Shown: positions 1-8,292 of the stretch, piece after piece
How the letters are laid out: every line of letters starts with the position of its first letter
Numbering within the stretch: the first letter of the stretch is position 1
Assembly (NCBI RefSeq): GCF_900111565.1
Contig: NZ_FOIK01000002.1
Span: 248,001-312,000, forward strand
Length of the DNA stretch: 64,000 nt
Source of the DNA: Paenibacillus sp. NFR01
GTDB taxonomy: Bacteria > Bacillota > Bacilli > Paenibacillales > Paenibacillaceae
Direction: 5' to 3'
The notes under the pieces: model-generated
What the model was told of the DNA's origin: nothing
What the model saw: only the letters and a program-made list of their open reading frames with translations
The model's database searches: none
Made by a program: the position numbers and the translations under genes

Positions 1-302
1 AACGCCCGCAGGGCATACAGCACCCCGCGTTCACTTGCAGCGCGAATGACGGCGTGACTACCGACCTCAAGCGAGTAACTTTCTTTGGTCCGGAGAATGT
101 CGGAATCGTTGTAGTTCTTCTGCAGCTCAACGATGAGATCGCCGGCAGTGGCCTCTTCTGTTTGGCCGTATACAACAGGCAGGGGTTGCTCCGCACCAAA
201 CCAAAGGCCGGCCCATTCCTCTTGTACAAGGTCCAGCGTCTCACGGAGGCGTTCATTTCCGCTTGTCCACTCATTCGCGAAAACCAGGATTCTATTTTGC
301 AT
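1..302 (-). CDS. Glycoside hydrolase-like protein, N-terminal part (cut by window edge)
   Basis: The reading frame is open from an ATG at 302 to the window edge, about 100 codons, with an AGAGGTGG ribosome binding site just upstream. The translation starts MQNRILVFANEW and later contains ESYSLEVG followed by RAASERGVLYALRA. That pattern (a strand with a bound-state Leu-Glu-Val, then a Gly-x-x-Tyr-x-Leu helix) is typical of the alpha/beta domain that precedes the catalytic barrel in GH20, GH67, GH84 and GH115-type enzymes. The catalytic domain lies outside the window, so the substrate cannot be named. It lies beside a sugar importer, which fits a role in releasing sugar. It could belong to any of those families; the assignment rests on fold pattern only. 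Confidence 0.55.
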   Translation of the reverse strand, partial: MQNRILVFANEWTSGNERLRETLDLVQEEWAGLWFGAEQPLPVVYGQTEEATAGDLIVELQKNYNDSDILRTKESYSLEVGSHAVIRAASERGVLYALRA

Positions 303-454
303 AAGCCACCTCTTCAAGTTCACTGGAATGAATAGCATTCAATTTAATTTTAAGCGGTGGCCTGTTTCCCGCGTATAGAAGATATTTAATATAGTCAGGT
401 ACAGACTAAATATTCCTATCTCACCGTCATAGCCGTTCAAATGATATTCAAACC

Positions 455-495
455 GAAAAAAGCCGGCAAAGGAGTCCTCCTTTCCGGCATTTTTT
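455..495. terminator. Rho-independent terminator, bidirectional
   Basis: A GCCGG-C-AAAGGAG stem pairs with CTCCTTT-CCGGC around a TC loop. It is flanked by an A-run on the left and a T-run on the right. It ends the minus-strand ytf-like operon, whose last stop codon overlaps the right flank. Confidence 0.85.
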
Positions 496-1537
496 AATAT
501 TGGCGATGCTTCACTTCCGCCGCGGCCAGCTCCTCAGTGAAAATGTCCTCCGGCGGAACCATGCGCTTAGGCAACGTCCGGCCGGCCATAATTTCCTTGG
601 TCGCCTGCATCAGCAGCGGGCCGAGCAGCGGATTGCATTCCACGACGGCATTAATCCGCCCGGTGATCATTTGCTCGAAGGCGCGGCGTGTCCCGTCCAC
701 CGATACAATGACAATATCGGCTCCCGGCTTCAGACCGGCTTCCTCGATCGCTTCCAAAGCGCCGATGGCCATATCGTCGTTATGGGCGTACAATACCTGG
801 GGCCATTTTTCCTTGGCCACACTTAGGAACTCCCGCATCACCGCTTTGCCTTCTGCTTGAGTGAAGTTCGCGGATTGGCTCTGGGTAATGACATAACCGG
901 GATGATCTTTAATCGTCTCCCGAAAGCCGCGGCCGCGGTCAATGGAAGGCGTGGAGCCGACCGTGCCCTGGAGCTCTGCGATGCGGATGGTCCCCGGCAC
1001 ATGACGCATTTTATCCAGTACATATTTGGCTGCCTTTGCACCTTCATCGTAAAAGTCAGAGCCGATAAAAGTGATGTACAGGGAACTATCCTGAACGTTG
1101 ACGGAACGGTCCAGAATAATGACGGGAATGCCGGCCTGCTTGACTTCCTGCAGAATCGGCTCCCAACCCGTCTGGACTACGGGGGCAATCGCAATGATAT
1201 CCACGTCGCTGCGGATAAAGTCACGTATGGCATCGAACTGCTTTTTCTGGGACTGCTCGGCATTGCTCATCCTGAGGGTGATGCCGGCCTCCCTTGCGGC
1301 TTCGACGATAGAGGCGGTATTCGCCTCGCGCCAGGCGCTTTCCGAACCGAGCTGCGAAAAACCGAGCACATACGGCCTGGATGGCGGCGAATCAGCAGGC
1401 TCCGGCGCTTGCAGCAGCGCATCGGGAAGCGCTGTTAATTCTGGAGCGGACAACGCCGTGGACGTCGCGCCACCGCCGCCGGAACAGCCCGGAAGCAGCA
1501 GAATCAATGCCAAACCCCATTTTGCCAATGTGCCCAT
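494..1537 (-). CDS. Second sugar-binding lipoprotein of the ytf-type ABC importer
   Basis: This is a 347-residue periplasmic-binding-protein-family sugar receptor. The signal peptide ends in a lipobox (LLPGC, Cys18), so it is probably anchored to the outer face of the membrane. The core motifs match E. coli YtfQ: LGFSQLGSESAWR, IAPVVQTGWEPIL, ELQGTVGS and YAHNDDMAIGA. It is clearly paralogous to the first gene of the same operon (5159-6220), including the closing RQY. It sits 15 bp downstream of the second permease as the last operon gene. A second receptor in the same operon may widen substrate range or affinity; that is inference. The family assignment is firm; the exact ligand (galactofuranose, arabinose or another sugar) is not. 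Confidence 0.88.
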   Translation of the reverse strand: MGTLAKWGLALILLLPGCSGGGGATSTALSAPELTALPDALLQAPEPADSPPSRPYVLGFSQLGSESAWREANTASIVEAAREAGITLRMSNAEQSQKKQFDAIRDFIRSDVDIIAIAPVVQTGWEPILQEVKQAGIPVIILDRSVNVQDSSLYITFIGSDFYDEGAKAAKYVLDKMRHVPGTIRIAELQGTVGSTPSIDRGRGFRETIKDHPGYVITQSQSANFTQAEGKAVMREFLSVAKEKWPQVLYAHNDDMAIGALEAIEEAGLKPGADIVIVSVDGTRRAFEQMITGRINAVVECNPLLGPLLMQATKEIMAGRTLPKRMVPPEDIFTEELAAAEVKHRQY

Positions 1538-1552
1538 AGTTCCTCCGTTCGG

Positions 1553-2521
1553 CTATGGTTTGATTGCAGACCGCTTTGCCGAAAGCAGCCGCTGGAGCAG
1601 AATAAACACGAACAACAGCAGACCAATTACAATCTTCGTCCACCACGAACTGAGCGTTCCTTCAAAGCTGATAATGGTCTGTATTACGCCTTGGATCAGC
1701 ACACCGAAAAAGGTACCGACCACGTAGCCGACTCCACCGGTGAGCAAGGTGCCTCCGATGACGACGGCTGCAATCGTGTCGAGCTCAAAGCCGACGGCGT
1801 GCAGGCCATAACCTGAAAGCATGTAGAAGGTGAACACGACGCCGGACAGCGCGGAGCAAAAGCCGCTGAACGTATATACGATAATCTTGGTCCTCGCGAC
1901 CGGAAGGCCCATCAGCAGCGCCGACTGCTCGCTGCCGCCAAGCGCATACACATTTCGTCCGAAACGCGTATAGCTTGCAACAAAGACCGCAAAGGTAACG
2001 ACGACAAGCGCGATCACTGCGCTGATGGAGATGAAGCTGCCGCCCGGCAAAGGAATTTTGGTCTGCGCGACCGAGGTATAGAAACCGTTGTCAATTGTAA
2101 TTGTATCGATACTGATCACATAGCACAAGCCGCGGGCCAGGAACATTCCGGCCAACGTGACAATGAACGGCTGGATTTTGAAATATTGGATTATCGCGCC
2201 CATTCCGCATCCGAGGACGGCGCCCATCAGCAGCACCAGCGGGATGACAACGCCCGGGGGCCAACCGTGCTGCTCGACGAGGCTCGCCGACACCATCGTA
2301 GATAGCGCAATCACCGATCCAACCGACAGGTCAATGCCGCCGGTAAGAATAACGAAGGTCATGCCTACCGCCGTTATGAGCAGGAAGGCATTATCCACCA
2401 GCAGATTCATCAGCACCTGCAAGGAGAAGAACCCGGTATACCGGAACGAGCCGGCGGCAAACATCGCCAGGAAAAGAATAACGGTCACAAGAATCGGAAT
2501 GTATTTTCGGTTAAGAGACAT
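1553..2521 (-). CDS. yjfF: Sugar ABC transporter permease, YjfF type
   Basis: This 322-residue integral membrane protein belongs to the BPD_transp_2 (RbsC-like) permease family. It has about eight hydrophobic segments and the family signature AVGMTFVILTGGIDLSVGSV near residue 50. The later motifs GFELDTIAAVVIGGTLLTGG and LSSWWTKIVIGLLLF closely follow E. coli YjfF, one half of the galactofuranose importer pore. Its start overlaps the end of the upstream permease gene by 11 bp, so the two are translationally coupled. It should pair with the 2511-3551 permease to form the channel, energised by the ATPase at 3558-5069. Confidence 0.9.
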   Translation of the reverse strand: MSLNRKYIPILVTVILFLAMFAAGSFRYTGFFSLQVLMNLLVDNAFLLITAVGMTFVILTGGIDLSVGSVIALSTMVSASLVEQHGWPPGVVIPLVLLMGAVLGCGMGAIIQYFKIQPFIVTLAGMFLARGLCYVISIDTITIDNGFYTSVAQTKIPLPGGSFISISAVIALVVVTFAVFVASYTRFGRNVYALGGSEQSALLMGLPVARTKIIVYTFSGFCSALSGVVFTFYMLSGYGLHAVGFELDTIAAVVIGGTLLTGGVGYVVGTFFGVLIQGVIQTIISFEGTLSSWWTKIVIGLLLFVFILLQRLLSAKRSAIKP

Positions 2522-3551
2522 GGCGCGTCACCTCCTTCTGTAGGGGATAATGCCGCGTTCTCCAGCGGGCGGCAATCGCCTGGCGGAAAGCTTCCGATTG
2601 GATCAGGCAGACGGCCAGCACCACAACCGCCTTGACGACAAGCGTAATTTCGGGAGGCACGCCGATCATATAAATCGTCGTAGTTAAGGTTTGAATAATC
2701 AGCGCGCCTACGACCGTACCGGTCATATAGAACCGGCCTCCGTTCAGGGAGGTTCCGCCGATGACAACGGCCAGAATGGCGTCGAGCTCATACCAAAGCC
2801 CGGCGTTGTTGCCATCGGCGCTGGAGACGTTTGAGCTCAGCAAGAGGCCGGCAAGGCCGGCGCAAAGTCCGCAGAAAATATACACGGATAACATGACCCA
2901 CTTGGAACGGATGCCCGCCATGAGGCTTGCCACCCGATTGCAGCCGACCGACTCGATGAACAGGCCAAGCGCCGTTTTTCGGGTGAGCAGCAGGGCAATG
3001 GACAACATGGCAACAACAATAAAAATGGAAAACGGCAGCGTCGCCAGCGAACCCGACCCGATATACGAATAGCTTTTGCTTGTGATCGTAATGATTTGAC
3101 CGCCGGTAATGAGCTGGGCAATGCCGCGCCCGGCAACCATCAGGATCAAGGTGGCAATAATCGGCTGGATGCCGATCTGGGAGACAAGCAGACCGTTCCA
3201 TGCGCCTAGCACCAGCGACAAGCCGATGGAGAGCAGAATGGCCGTGAGCACAAGGCTAAACGCATTTTGCTCGGCGCTTTTGCTGATCGTGAGGCAGGCG
3301 ATTGCGCCGGAGATGGCGACGACGGAGCCGACGGACAAATCGATGCCGCCGGTGGCGACGACCAGCGTCATGCCGATGGCGACCAGAATCAGCGGCGCGC
3401 CGAAATTAAGGATGTCAATCAGACTTCCGTACAGATGGCCGTCGTGCATCGTGATGGAGAAGAAATCCGGCGAATAGAACAAATTAAACAACAGCAACGC
3501 GGCCAGCACGGAAAGCGGCCAGAATAAATGATGCTTTACCCATTTCCCCAT
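2511..3551 (-). CDS. ytfT: Sugar ABC transporter permease, YtfT type
   Basis: This 346-residue multi-span permease carries the family signature AIGMTLVVATGGIDLSVGSV around residue 60. ILMVAGRGIAQLITGGQI and GLWYELDAILAVVIGGTSL closely match E. coli YtfT. It is the partner of the YjfF-type permease downstream (11-bp overlap) and starts 6 bp after the ATPase gene ends. Together these genes form an importer of the galactofuranose/pentose class. The substrate is inferred from family only. Confidence 0.9.
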   Translation of the reverse strand: MGKWVKHHLFWPLSVLAALLLFNLFYSPDFFSITMHDGHLYGSLIDILNFGAPLILVAIGMTLVVATGGIDLSVGSVVAISGAIACLTISKSAEQNAFSLVLTAILLSIGLSLVLGAWNGLLVSQIGIQPIIATLILMVAGRGIAQLITGGQIITITSKSYSYIGSGSLATLPFSIFIVVAMLSIALLLTRKTALGLFIESVGCNRVASLMAGIRSKWVMLSVYIFCGLCAGLAGLLLSSNVSSADGNNAGLWYELDAILAVVIGGTSLNGGRFYMTGTVVGALIIQTLTTTIYMIGVPPEITLVVKAVVVLAVCLIQSEAFRQAIAARWRTRHYPLQKEVTRHVS

Positions 3552-3557
3552 GTTTGC

Positions 3558-5069
3558 TCAGCCTCCCGCGATGGCCTGCATGATTTCATGCTGGTTCATT
3601 TCTTTGCCCGATATTTCCTTCACTTTGCGATGATCGCGGAGTACCGCGATCCGGTCGCTGACCCGCACCACTTCCTCCAGCTCGGAGGAAATGAACAGAA
3701 ACGACATGCCCTGCCGGGATAGGGACAACACCAGTTTTTGAATTTCCGCCTTTGCGCCGATATCAATGCCTCTGGTGGGTTCATCCAGAATGAACAGCCG
3801 GGGTTCGGTCAACAGCCAACGTGCCAGCAGCACCTTCTGCTGATTGCCGCCGCTCAAATTTTTAATTAGATGCTCGGGGTTTGGCGGGTTGATATGAAGA
3901 AGTCGGATATATTGCTCCGCCAGCTCTTCCTGCCGTTTGCGGGAGATCGTTTTGGCCCAGCCCTGCGTGGCCTGTAGCGCAAGAATAATGTTCTCACGAA
4001 CAGTCAAATCGCCGATAATGCCTTCCGTTTTCCGGTTCTCCGAGCAAAAGGCGATCCGCCGGTCAATTGCTTCACGGGGCGAGTGGACGCCTTCCTTGCC
4101 GCCCTTCACCGTCAGTTTGCCCGAATCGGCTTTATCCGCGCCAAAGAACAGCCGCGCCGCTTCCGTCCGTCCGGAGCCGAGCAGTCCGGCTAGGCCAACG
4201 ACTTCGCCCCTGCGGATCGCAAGGTCAAAGGGCTCAATCGCCCCTCTGCGGCCCAAGCCCTCGGCGACGGCCAGTTCCTCGCCGATGGTCTCCTTATACT
4301 CTTCCGCCAGGCTCGGAAGCTCTTCCAGCAGATGCAGCTCCTTGCCGATCATTTTCAGTACCAGATCCAGCCGCGACAATCCGCTTGCCATATATTCGCC
4401 GACAAATTCGCCGTTACGCAGAATCGTCACCCGGTCGGACACCTCGTACATCTGATCGAGAAAATGCGTGACGAACAGAATGGCCAATCCGTCCTCTTTT
4501 AGTTTACGGATAACGCCAAAGAGCTGGGCGACCTCGCTGCGGTCCAGGCTGGAGGTCGGTTCGTCCAGGATCAGCACCTTGGCCGAAATATTCAGTGCCC
4601 GGGCAATGGCTACAAGCTGCTGAACCGCCACCGAATACATATGCAGCGGCTGCGTAACATCAATATGCAAATTCAAGCGTTCGCTGAGCAGCCAAGCCGC
4701 ACGGCTGTTTATTTCCTTCCACTGAATGCGGCCGAATTTTCGCGGCTCCCGGCCGATAAAAATATTTTCCGCCACCGTAAGGTTAGGACAAAGATTGACC
4801 TCCTGATACACAGTGCTGATCCCGGCCGCCTGCGATTCAAGCGGGCTGTGCACCGAAATCGGGGCGCCGTTCATTTCGACCTGCCCTTCGTCGATGGAGT
4901 ACACGCCGGTCAACACTTTGATCAGCGTGGACTTGCCCGCACCGTTTTCGCCCATCAGCGCATGGATTTCGCCCGGAAACAGCCGGAAATCGACGCCGCT
5001 TAAAGCTTTAACACCAGGGAAACGTTTATGGATCTGCTTCATTTGCAATATGGGCTTCTCAGAGCTCAT
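3558..5069 (-). CDS. ytfR: Sugar ABC transporter ATPase with two nucleotide-binding domains, YtfR type
   Basis: This is a double ATPase of the RbsA/MglA/YtfR class, 503 residues from the chosen start MSSEKPIL. That ATG at 5069 has an AGGAGTGG site upstream, whereas the longer frame to 5120 has none. Domain 1 has Walker A GENGAGKST and Walker B LILDEPTSSLD. Domain 2 has a degenerate Walker A (LGSGRTEAAR), the signature LSGGNQQK and Walker B FILDEPTRGID. That asymmetry is normal in this family. It energises import through the two permeases. The gap to the upstream binding-protein gene holds a strong hairpin. Confidence 0.93.
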   Translation of the reverse strand: MSSEKPILQMKQIHKRFPGVKALSGVDFRLFPGEIHALMGENGAGKSTLIKVLTGVYSIDEGQVEMNGAPISVHSPLESQAAGISTVYQEVNLCPNLTVAENIFIGREPRKFGRIQWKEINSRAAWLLSERLNLHIDVTQPLHMYSVAVQQLVAIARALNISAKVLILDEPTSSLDRSEVAQLFGVIRKLKEDGLAILFVTHFLDQMYEVSDRVTILRNGEFVGEYMASGLSRLDLVLKMIGKELHLLEELPSLAEEYKETIGEELAVAEGLGRRGAIEPFDLAIRRGEVVGLAGLLGSGRTEAARLFFGADKADSGKLTVKGGKEGVHSPREAIDRRIAFCSENRKTEGIIGDLTVRENIILALQATQGWAKTISRKRQEELAEQYIRLLHINPPNPEHLIKNLSGGNQQKVLLARWLLTEPRLFILDEPTRGIDIGAKAEIQKLVLSLSRQGMSFLFISSELEEVVRVSDRIAVLRDHRKVKEISGKEMNQHEIMQAIAGG

Positions 5070-5096
5070 TTGCCTTCCACTCCTCTCTCTGGACAG

Positions 5097-5141
5097 AAGC
5101 CACTCCGGCGGCGGTTGCAATACCGGCCGGCGAAGTGGCTT
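5097..5141 (-). promoter_or_regulatory. Intercistronic hairpin between binding-protein and ATPase genes
   Basis: AAGCCACT at one end pairs with AGTGGCTT at the other, with further G+C pairing inside (CGCCGGC and CCGCCG tracts). No T-run follows on the minus strand, so it is unlikely to be a full terminator. Such hairpins often protect the 3' end of binding-protein mRNA and raise its level over the downstream ATPase and permease; that role is inferred here. Confidence 0.6.
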
Positions 5142-5158
5142 TGGGTTTGGGGGGCCGA

Positions 5159-6220
5159 TTAATATTGACGGCTAGGAAGCGCTTCTTTGGCTTGATCGGA
5201 GGTAAATGTCGTTTCCTCCGTTACGATGCGCGGCTCTACCGTTTTGCCGTCGACCACATCCTGCACAACCTGCATCAGTTGCGGTCCGAGCAGCGGGTTG
5301 CATTCGACGATAAAGTTGATTTTGCCTTCGCTCGCCGCGGTCATACCGTCCTTCACCGCATCGACGGAGATAATTTTGATATCCTGCCCCGGCTTGAGCC
5401 CGGCTGCTTCAATCGCTTGAATGGCACCCAGCGCCATATCGTCATTATGGGCGTACAGCACATCGATGTCCTTATGCGCTTTCAGGAAGGCTTGCATGAC
5501 TTCCTTGCCTTTGGCGCGGGTGAAATCCCCCGTTTGCGAAGCAATAACCTTTAGATGGGCGTTGGCGCTGATGATTTCATCGAATCCCGCTTTGCGGTCA
5601 TTGGCCGGAGCGGAGCCGGTGGTGCCTTGCAATTCCACGATATTCACATCTTCCGCGGTATCCTTGTATTGGTCCAGCAGCCATTGTCCGGCTTTGCGGC
5701 CCTCTTCGACAAAGTCGGAGCCAAGGAAAGTAATATACAGCGAGGTATCTTTGGAATCGACGGCGCGATCGGTCAGCACGACCGGAATGCCGGCATCCTT
5801 CGCTTCCTTGAGCACCGTATCCCAACCGGATTCAACCACCGGCGAGAAGGCGATCACATCCACTTTTTGCTGAATGAACGATCGGATCGCTTTGATCTGG
5901 TTTTCCTGCTTTTGCTGCGCATCGGAGAATTTCAGCGTAAAACCTGCTTTTTTTGCAGAATCCTGAATCGAAGTCGTGTTCGCGCTCCGCCAGCCGCTTT
6001 CCGCGCCGACCTGCGAGAAGCCGAGCGTAATTTTTTTGCCGGACGAGGTGTCTCCATTATTCCCTGTGTCGGCCGCCGCTTCCGTTGCCGCTGGCGCATT
6101 CGTCCCTTTTGCTTCGTTCGGCGATGTGTTTCCGCCGTTATTGTTGTTGCCGCAAGCGCCTACCAGCACCATGGACATTGTCATGGCGAGGGCAATTCCC
6201 ATTTTCCCAAGTTTTTTCAT
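5159..6220 (-). CDS. ytfQ: Sugar-binding lipoprotein of the ABC importer, YtfQ type
   Basis: This is the 353-residue receptor of the importer. The signal peptide ends at lipobox LVGAC (Cys23), followed by an Asn/Gly-rich tether and then an Ala/Thr-rich linker to about residue 65. The mature domain carries LGFSQVGAESGWRSAN, DAQQKQENQIKAIRSF, FSPVVESGWDTVLKEAKDA and YAHNDDMALGAIQAIEAAGL. These align almost word for word with E. coli YtfQ, the galactofuranose-binding protein. It is the first gene of the operon and is separated from the ATPase gene by a hairpin, an arrangement that favours high receptor expression. Sugar specificity in this organism is not shown by the sequence. Confidence 0.92.
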   Translation of the reverse strand: MKKLGKMGIALAMTMSMVLVGACGNNNNGGNTSPNEAKGTNAPAATEAAADTGNNGDTSSGKKITLGFSQVGAESGWRSANTTSIQDSAKKAGFTLKFSDAQQKQENQIKAIRSFIQQKVDVIAFSPVVESGWDTVLKEAKDAGIPVVLTDRAVDSKDTSLYITFLGSDFVEEGRKAGQWLLDQYKDTAEDVNIVELQGTTGSAPANDRKAGFDEIISANAHLKVIASQTGDFTRAKGKEVMQAFLKAHKDIDVLYAHNDDMALGAIQAIEAAGLKPGQDIKIISVDAVKDGMTAASEGKINFIVECNPLLGPQLMQVVQDVVDGKTVEPRIVTEETTFTSDQAKEALPSRQY

Positions 6221-6269
6221 CGCTTAAATTCCTCCCCCTGGTCATTCACCAGCCTCTGGTGATGGCTAA

Positions 6270-6286
6270 AGTATAAACCGCTTACA
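6270..6286 (-). promoter_or_regulatory. Possible -10 and overlapping cre-like box of the ytf-type operon
   Basis: Read on the minus strand, TGTAAGCGGTTTAT matches the CcpA consensus TGWAANCGNTNWCA at 12 of 14 positions. It overlaps a TATACT -10-like hexamer about 50 bp before the first gene. The -35 region is poor, which fits a promoter needing an activator such as the divergent AraC-type regulator. Assigned by eye. Confidence 0.4.
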
Positions 6287-6433
6287 AAATTGCAGGATAT
6301 GGAGCCATTTGCGGGAAGTTTTCGTTTTTTTCTTTTTTTCCGGCTTCAATCCGGACGATGTGTATTTTTTTGTTTAAATGGTGTGAATTATCGTTGCGTT
6401 TTCTTTTTTTGCTGCCGGGGATTCGGAATTTGG

Positions 6434-6460
6434 TATAAAATAAACAGGTAAGCGATTGCA
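6434..6460 (+). promoter_or_regulatory. -10 region and cre-like box of the two-component operon
   Basis: TATAAAAT at 6434 is a good -10. GGTAAGCGATTGCA (6447-6460) matches the cre consensus at 12 of 14 positions and lies at about +1, where CcpA would act as a roadblock. No clear -35 was seen. Confidence 0.42.
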
Positions 6461-6483
6461 TTTAAGGCGAGGGGATAGATTTC

Positions 6484-8292
6484 ATGAAGGTCATACGCCG
6501 GGTCTCCTCCAGTCTGCGGGCCAAACTGCTTCTGCTGTTTATCGTCCTGACCTCCATTCCGCTGCTGGTGGTGGGCATCGTTTCATATCAGAAGTCTTAC
6601 GACTCGGTCTCCAGCCACAGCAAAGCGACCAGCATGCTGCAAGCCGATCTGCTCGCGCGGAACATCGATATTTTATTCGACGATACGGAGCGGCTGCTCG
6701 AGCTCAGCAAAAATCCCGCGGTCATTCACTTCTTGTTCTCCCAGTCGGAGACGTATCAGGAAGCCAAAGAGATTTTGCAGACTTTTTCGTTGTATCGTGA
6801 CACCTATAAGTACGAGAACGTCATTAATATCAGCTTTATCAATCTGTACGGCAAAGGCATCAGCGAGCGGCGGGGCGTCTTTCAATCCAATTTGAACCCG
6901 CTGCGCAACCCGCATTTTCTGCAGCTCACGCAAACTCCCGACCTCGCGCTCAAAATTCCTCCGGCGCTGAATTCCGAATACGACCGGATCGACGGCTTTA
7001 CTTACGGCAACCGTGGAGTCATCTCCATCATGGCCGCCGTCCGACAGCGGATTACGCATGAAGTGATCGGATTTATGGTCATTGACCTCGACGACTCCTT
7101 TATCAAGGAATTTTGCGCCAAGGTGACGATCGGCAAAACCGGGTTCTTTTACATTCTGGATCAATACGGCAACCCGATTTATGTGCCTACCGTAAACAGC
7201 CGGGACCGCGAGCGCATTGCGGAGAACGATTTCTCGGACCATGAAGGACTTCCCCGCGACAGTTATGTCCTGCAGACCGGCGGTTCGCCGCAATTCATTG
7301 TCTATACCTCTTCCGCTTCCACCGGCTGGAAAGTCGTCGGCATGGCCCCGCTGGAGGAGATCGTCGCTGAAGCCAGCCGCATCCGCCAGCTCATTATCGT
7401 CAGCGTCATTCTCAGCGCAGTCTTTGTCATTACGCTCAACTTCTTTCTCACGCAAAAGCTGACCCGGCCGATTCAGCTTCTCCAGCACAAAATGCGCCTG
7501 ACCGCCTCCGGTTACCTGGAAGCCAAATTCAAAGCGGGCGGCACGGACGAAATCGCTGATCTGGGTCAAAGCTTCAACATTATGGTGGAGAAAATCAAAC
7601 AGCTGCTCGAACAAAGCATTTTAGAGCAGAAGCAGCTGCAAAAAGCGGAGCTGCGCACCCTGCAGGCACAGATCAATCCCCATTTTCTCTATAACACGCT
7701 GGATTCCATCGTCTGGATGGCCGAAGCCGGCAAAAACGACAACGTAATTCAACTCGTCAAATCGTTGTCGCGGTTTTTTCGCCTCAGCTTGAACAAAGGC
7801 CGGGACTGGGTGCTGATCCAAACGGAACTGGACCATGCGGAAAGCTATCTGGAAATTCAAAAAATACGTTACCGCGACATTCTGGACTACCGGATCGAAG
7901 TCGGACCGGAACTGCGACAATATCCGATTCTCAAAATGACGCTGCAGCCGCTGATTGAAAACGCGCTTTATCATGGCATCAAAAACAAACGCGGCAAAGG
8001 ATTGATTACCATTAGAAGTTATGCCGAAGGCGATGCGGCGGTCATTCTGACCGTGACGGACAACGGCATCGGCATCCCCTCAGAACGGCTTGCACGGTTA
8101 AGGGCAGATCTGGAGTTGCCCATCGAGGCCGAAGAAAGCGAAGCGAAGGAGAATGGCTTTGGTCTCCAAAACGTGCATCAGCGGCTTAAGCTCTATTTCG
8201 GCGCACCGTACGGAGTCACACTGGAAAGCACAGCCGGTGAAGGTACGCAAATCCACGTCCGCATTCCCATGAACAAGGAGAGTCGAACATGA
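6484..8292 (+). CDS. Sensor histidine kinase, YesM/LytS-type, membrane bound
   Basis: This 602-residue kinase has a first membrane span at about residues 16-38, an extracellular sensing region of roughly 260 residues (Cache-like), and a second span at about 300-322. A HAMP segment starting TQKLTRPIQLL follows, then a His_kinase domain with the phospho-acceptor His400 in INPHFLYNTLD. The C-terminal ATPase domain shows the N box (LIENALYHGIKNK), DNGIGIP and GFGLQNVHQRL. This architecture is characteristic of Bacillales kinases that regulate carbohydrate genes. Its stop overlaps the start of the response regulator by 4 bp, so the two are coupled. Together with the lipoprotein at 9886 it probably senses an external sugar and controls the divergent importer. 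Confidence 0.93.
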   Translation: MKVIRRVSSSLRAKLLLLFIVLTSIPLLVVGIVSYQKSYDSVSSHSKATSMLQADLLARNIDILFDDTERLLELSKNPAVIHFLFSQSETYQEAKEILQTFSLYRDTYKYENVINISFINLYGKGISERRGVFQSNLNPLRNPHFLQLTQTPDLALKIPPALNSEYDRIDGFTYGNRGVISIMAAVRQRITHEVIGFMVIDLDDSFIKEFCAKVTIGKTGFFYILDQYGNPIYVPTVNSRDRERIAENDFSDHEGLPRDSYVLQTGGSPQFIVYTSSASTGWKVVGMAPLEEIVAEASRIRQLIIVSVILSAVFVITLNFFLTQKLTRPIQLLQHKMRLTASGYLEAKFKAGGTDEIADLGQSFNIMVEKIKQLLEQSILEQKQLQKAELRTLQAQINPHFLYNTLDSIVWMAEAGKNDNVIQLVKSLSRFFRLSLNKGRDWVLIQTELDHAESYLEIQKIRYRDILDYRIEVGPELRQYPILKMTLQPLIENALYHGIKNKRGKGLITIRSYAEGDAAVILTVTDNGIGIPSERLARLRADLELPIEAEESEAKENGFGLQNVHQRLKLYFGAPYGVTLESTAGEGTQIHVRIPMNKESRT

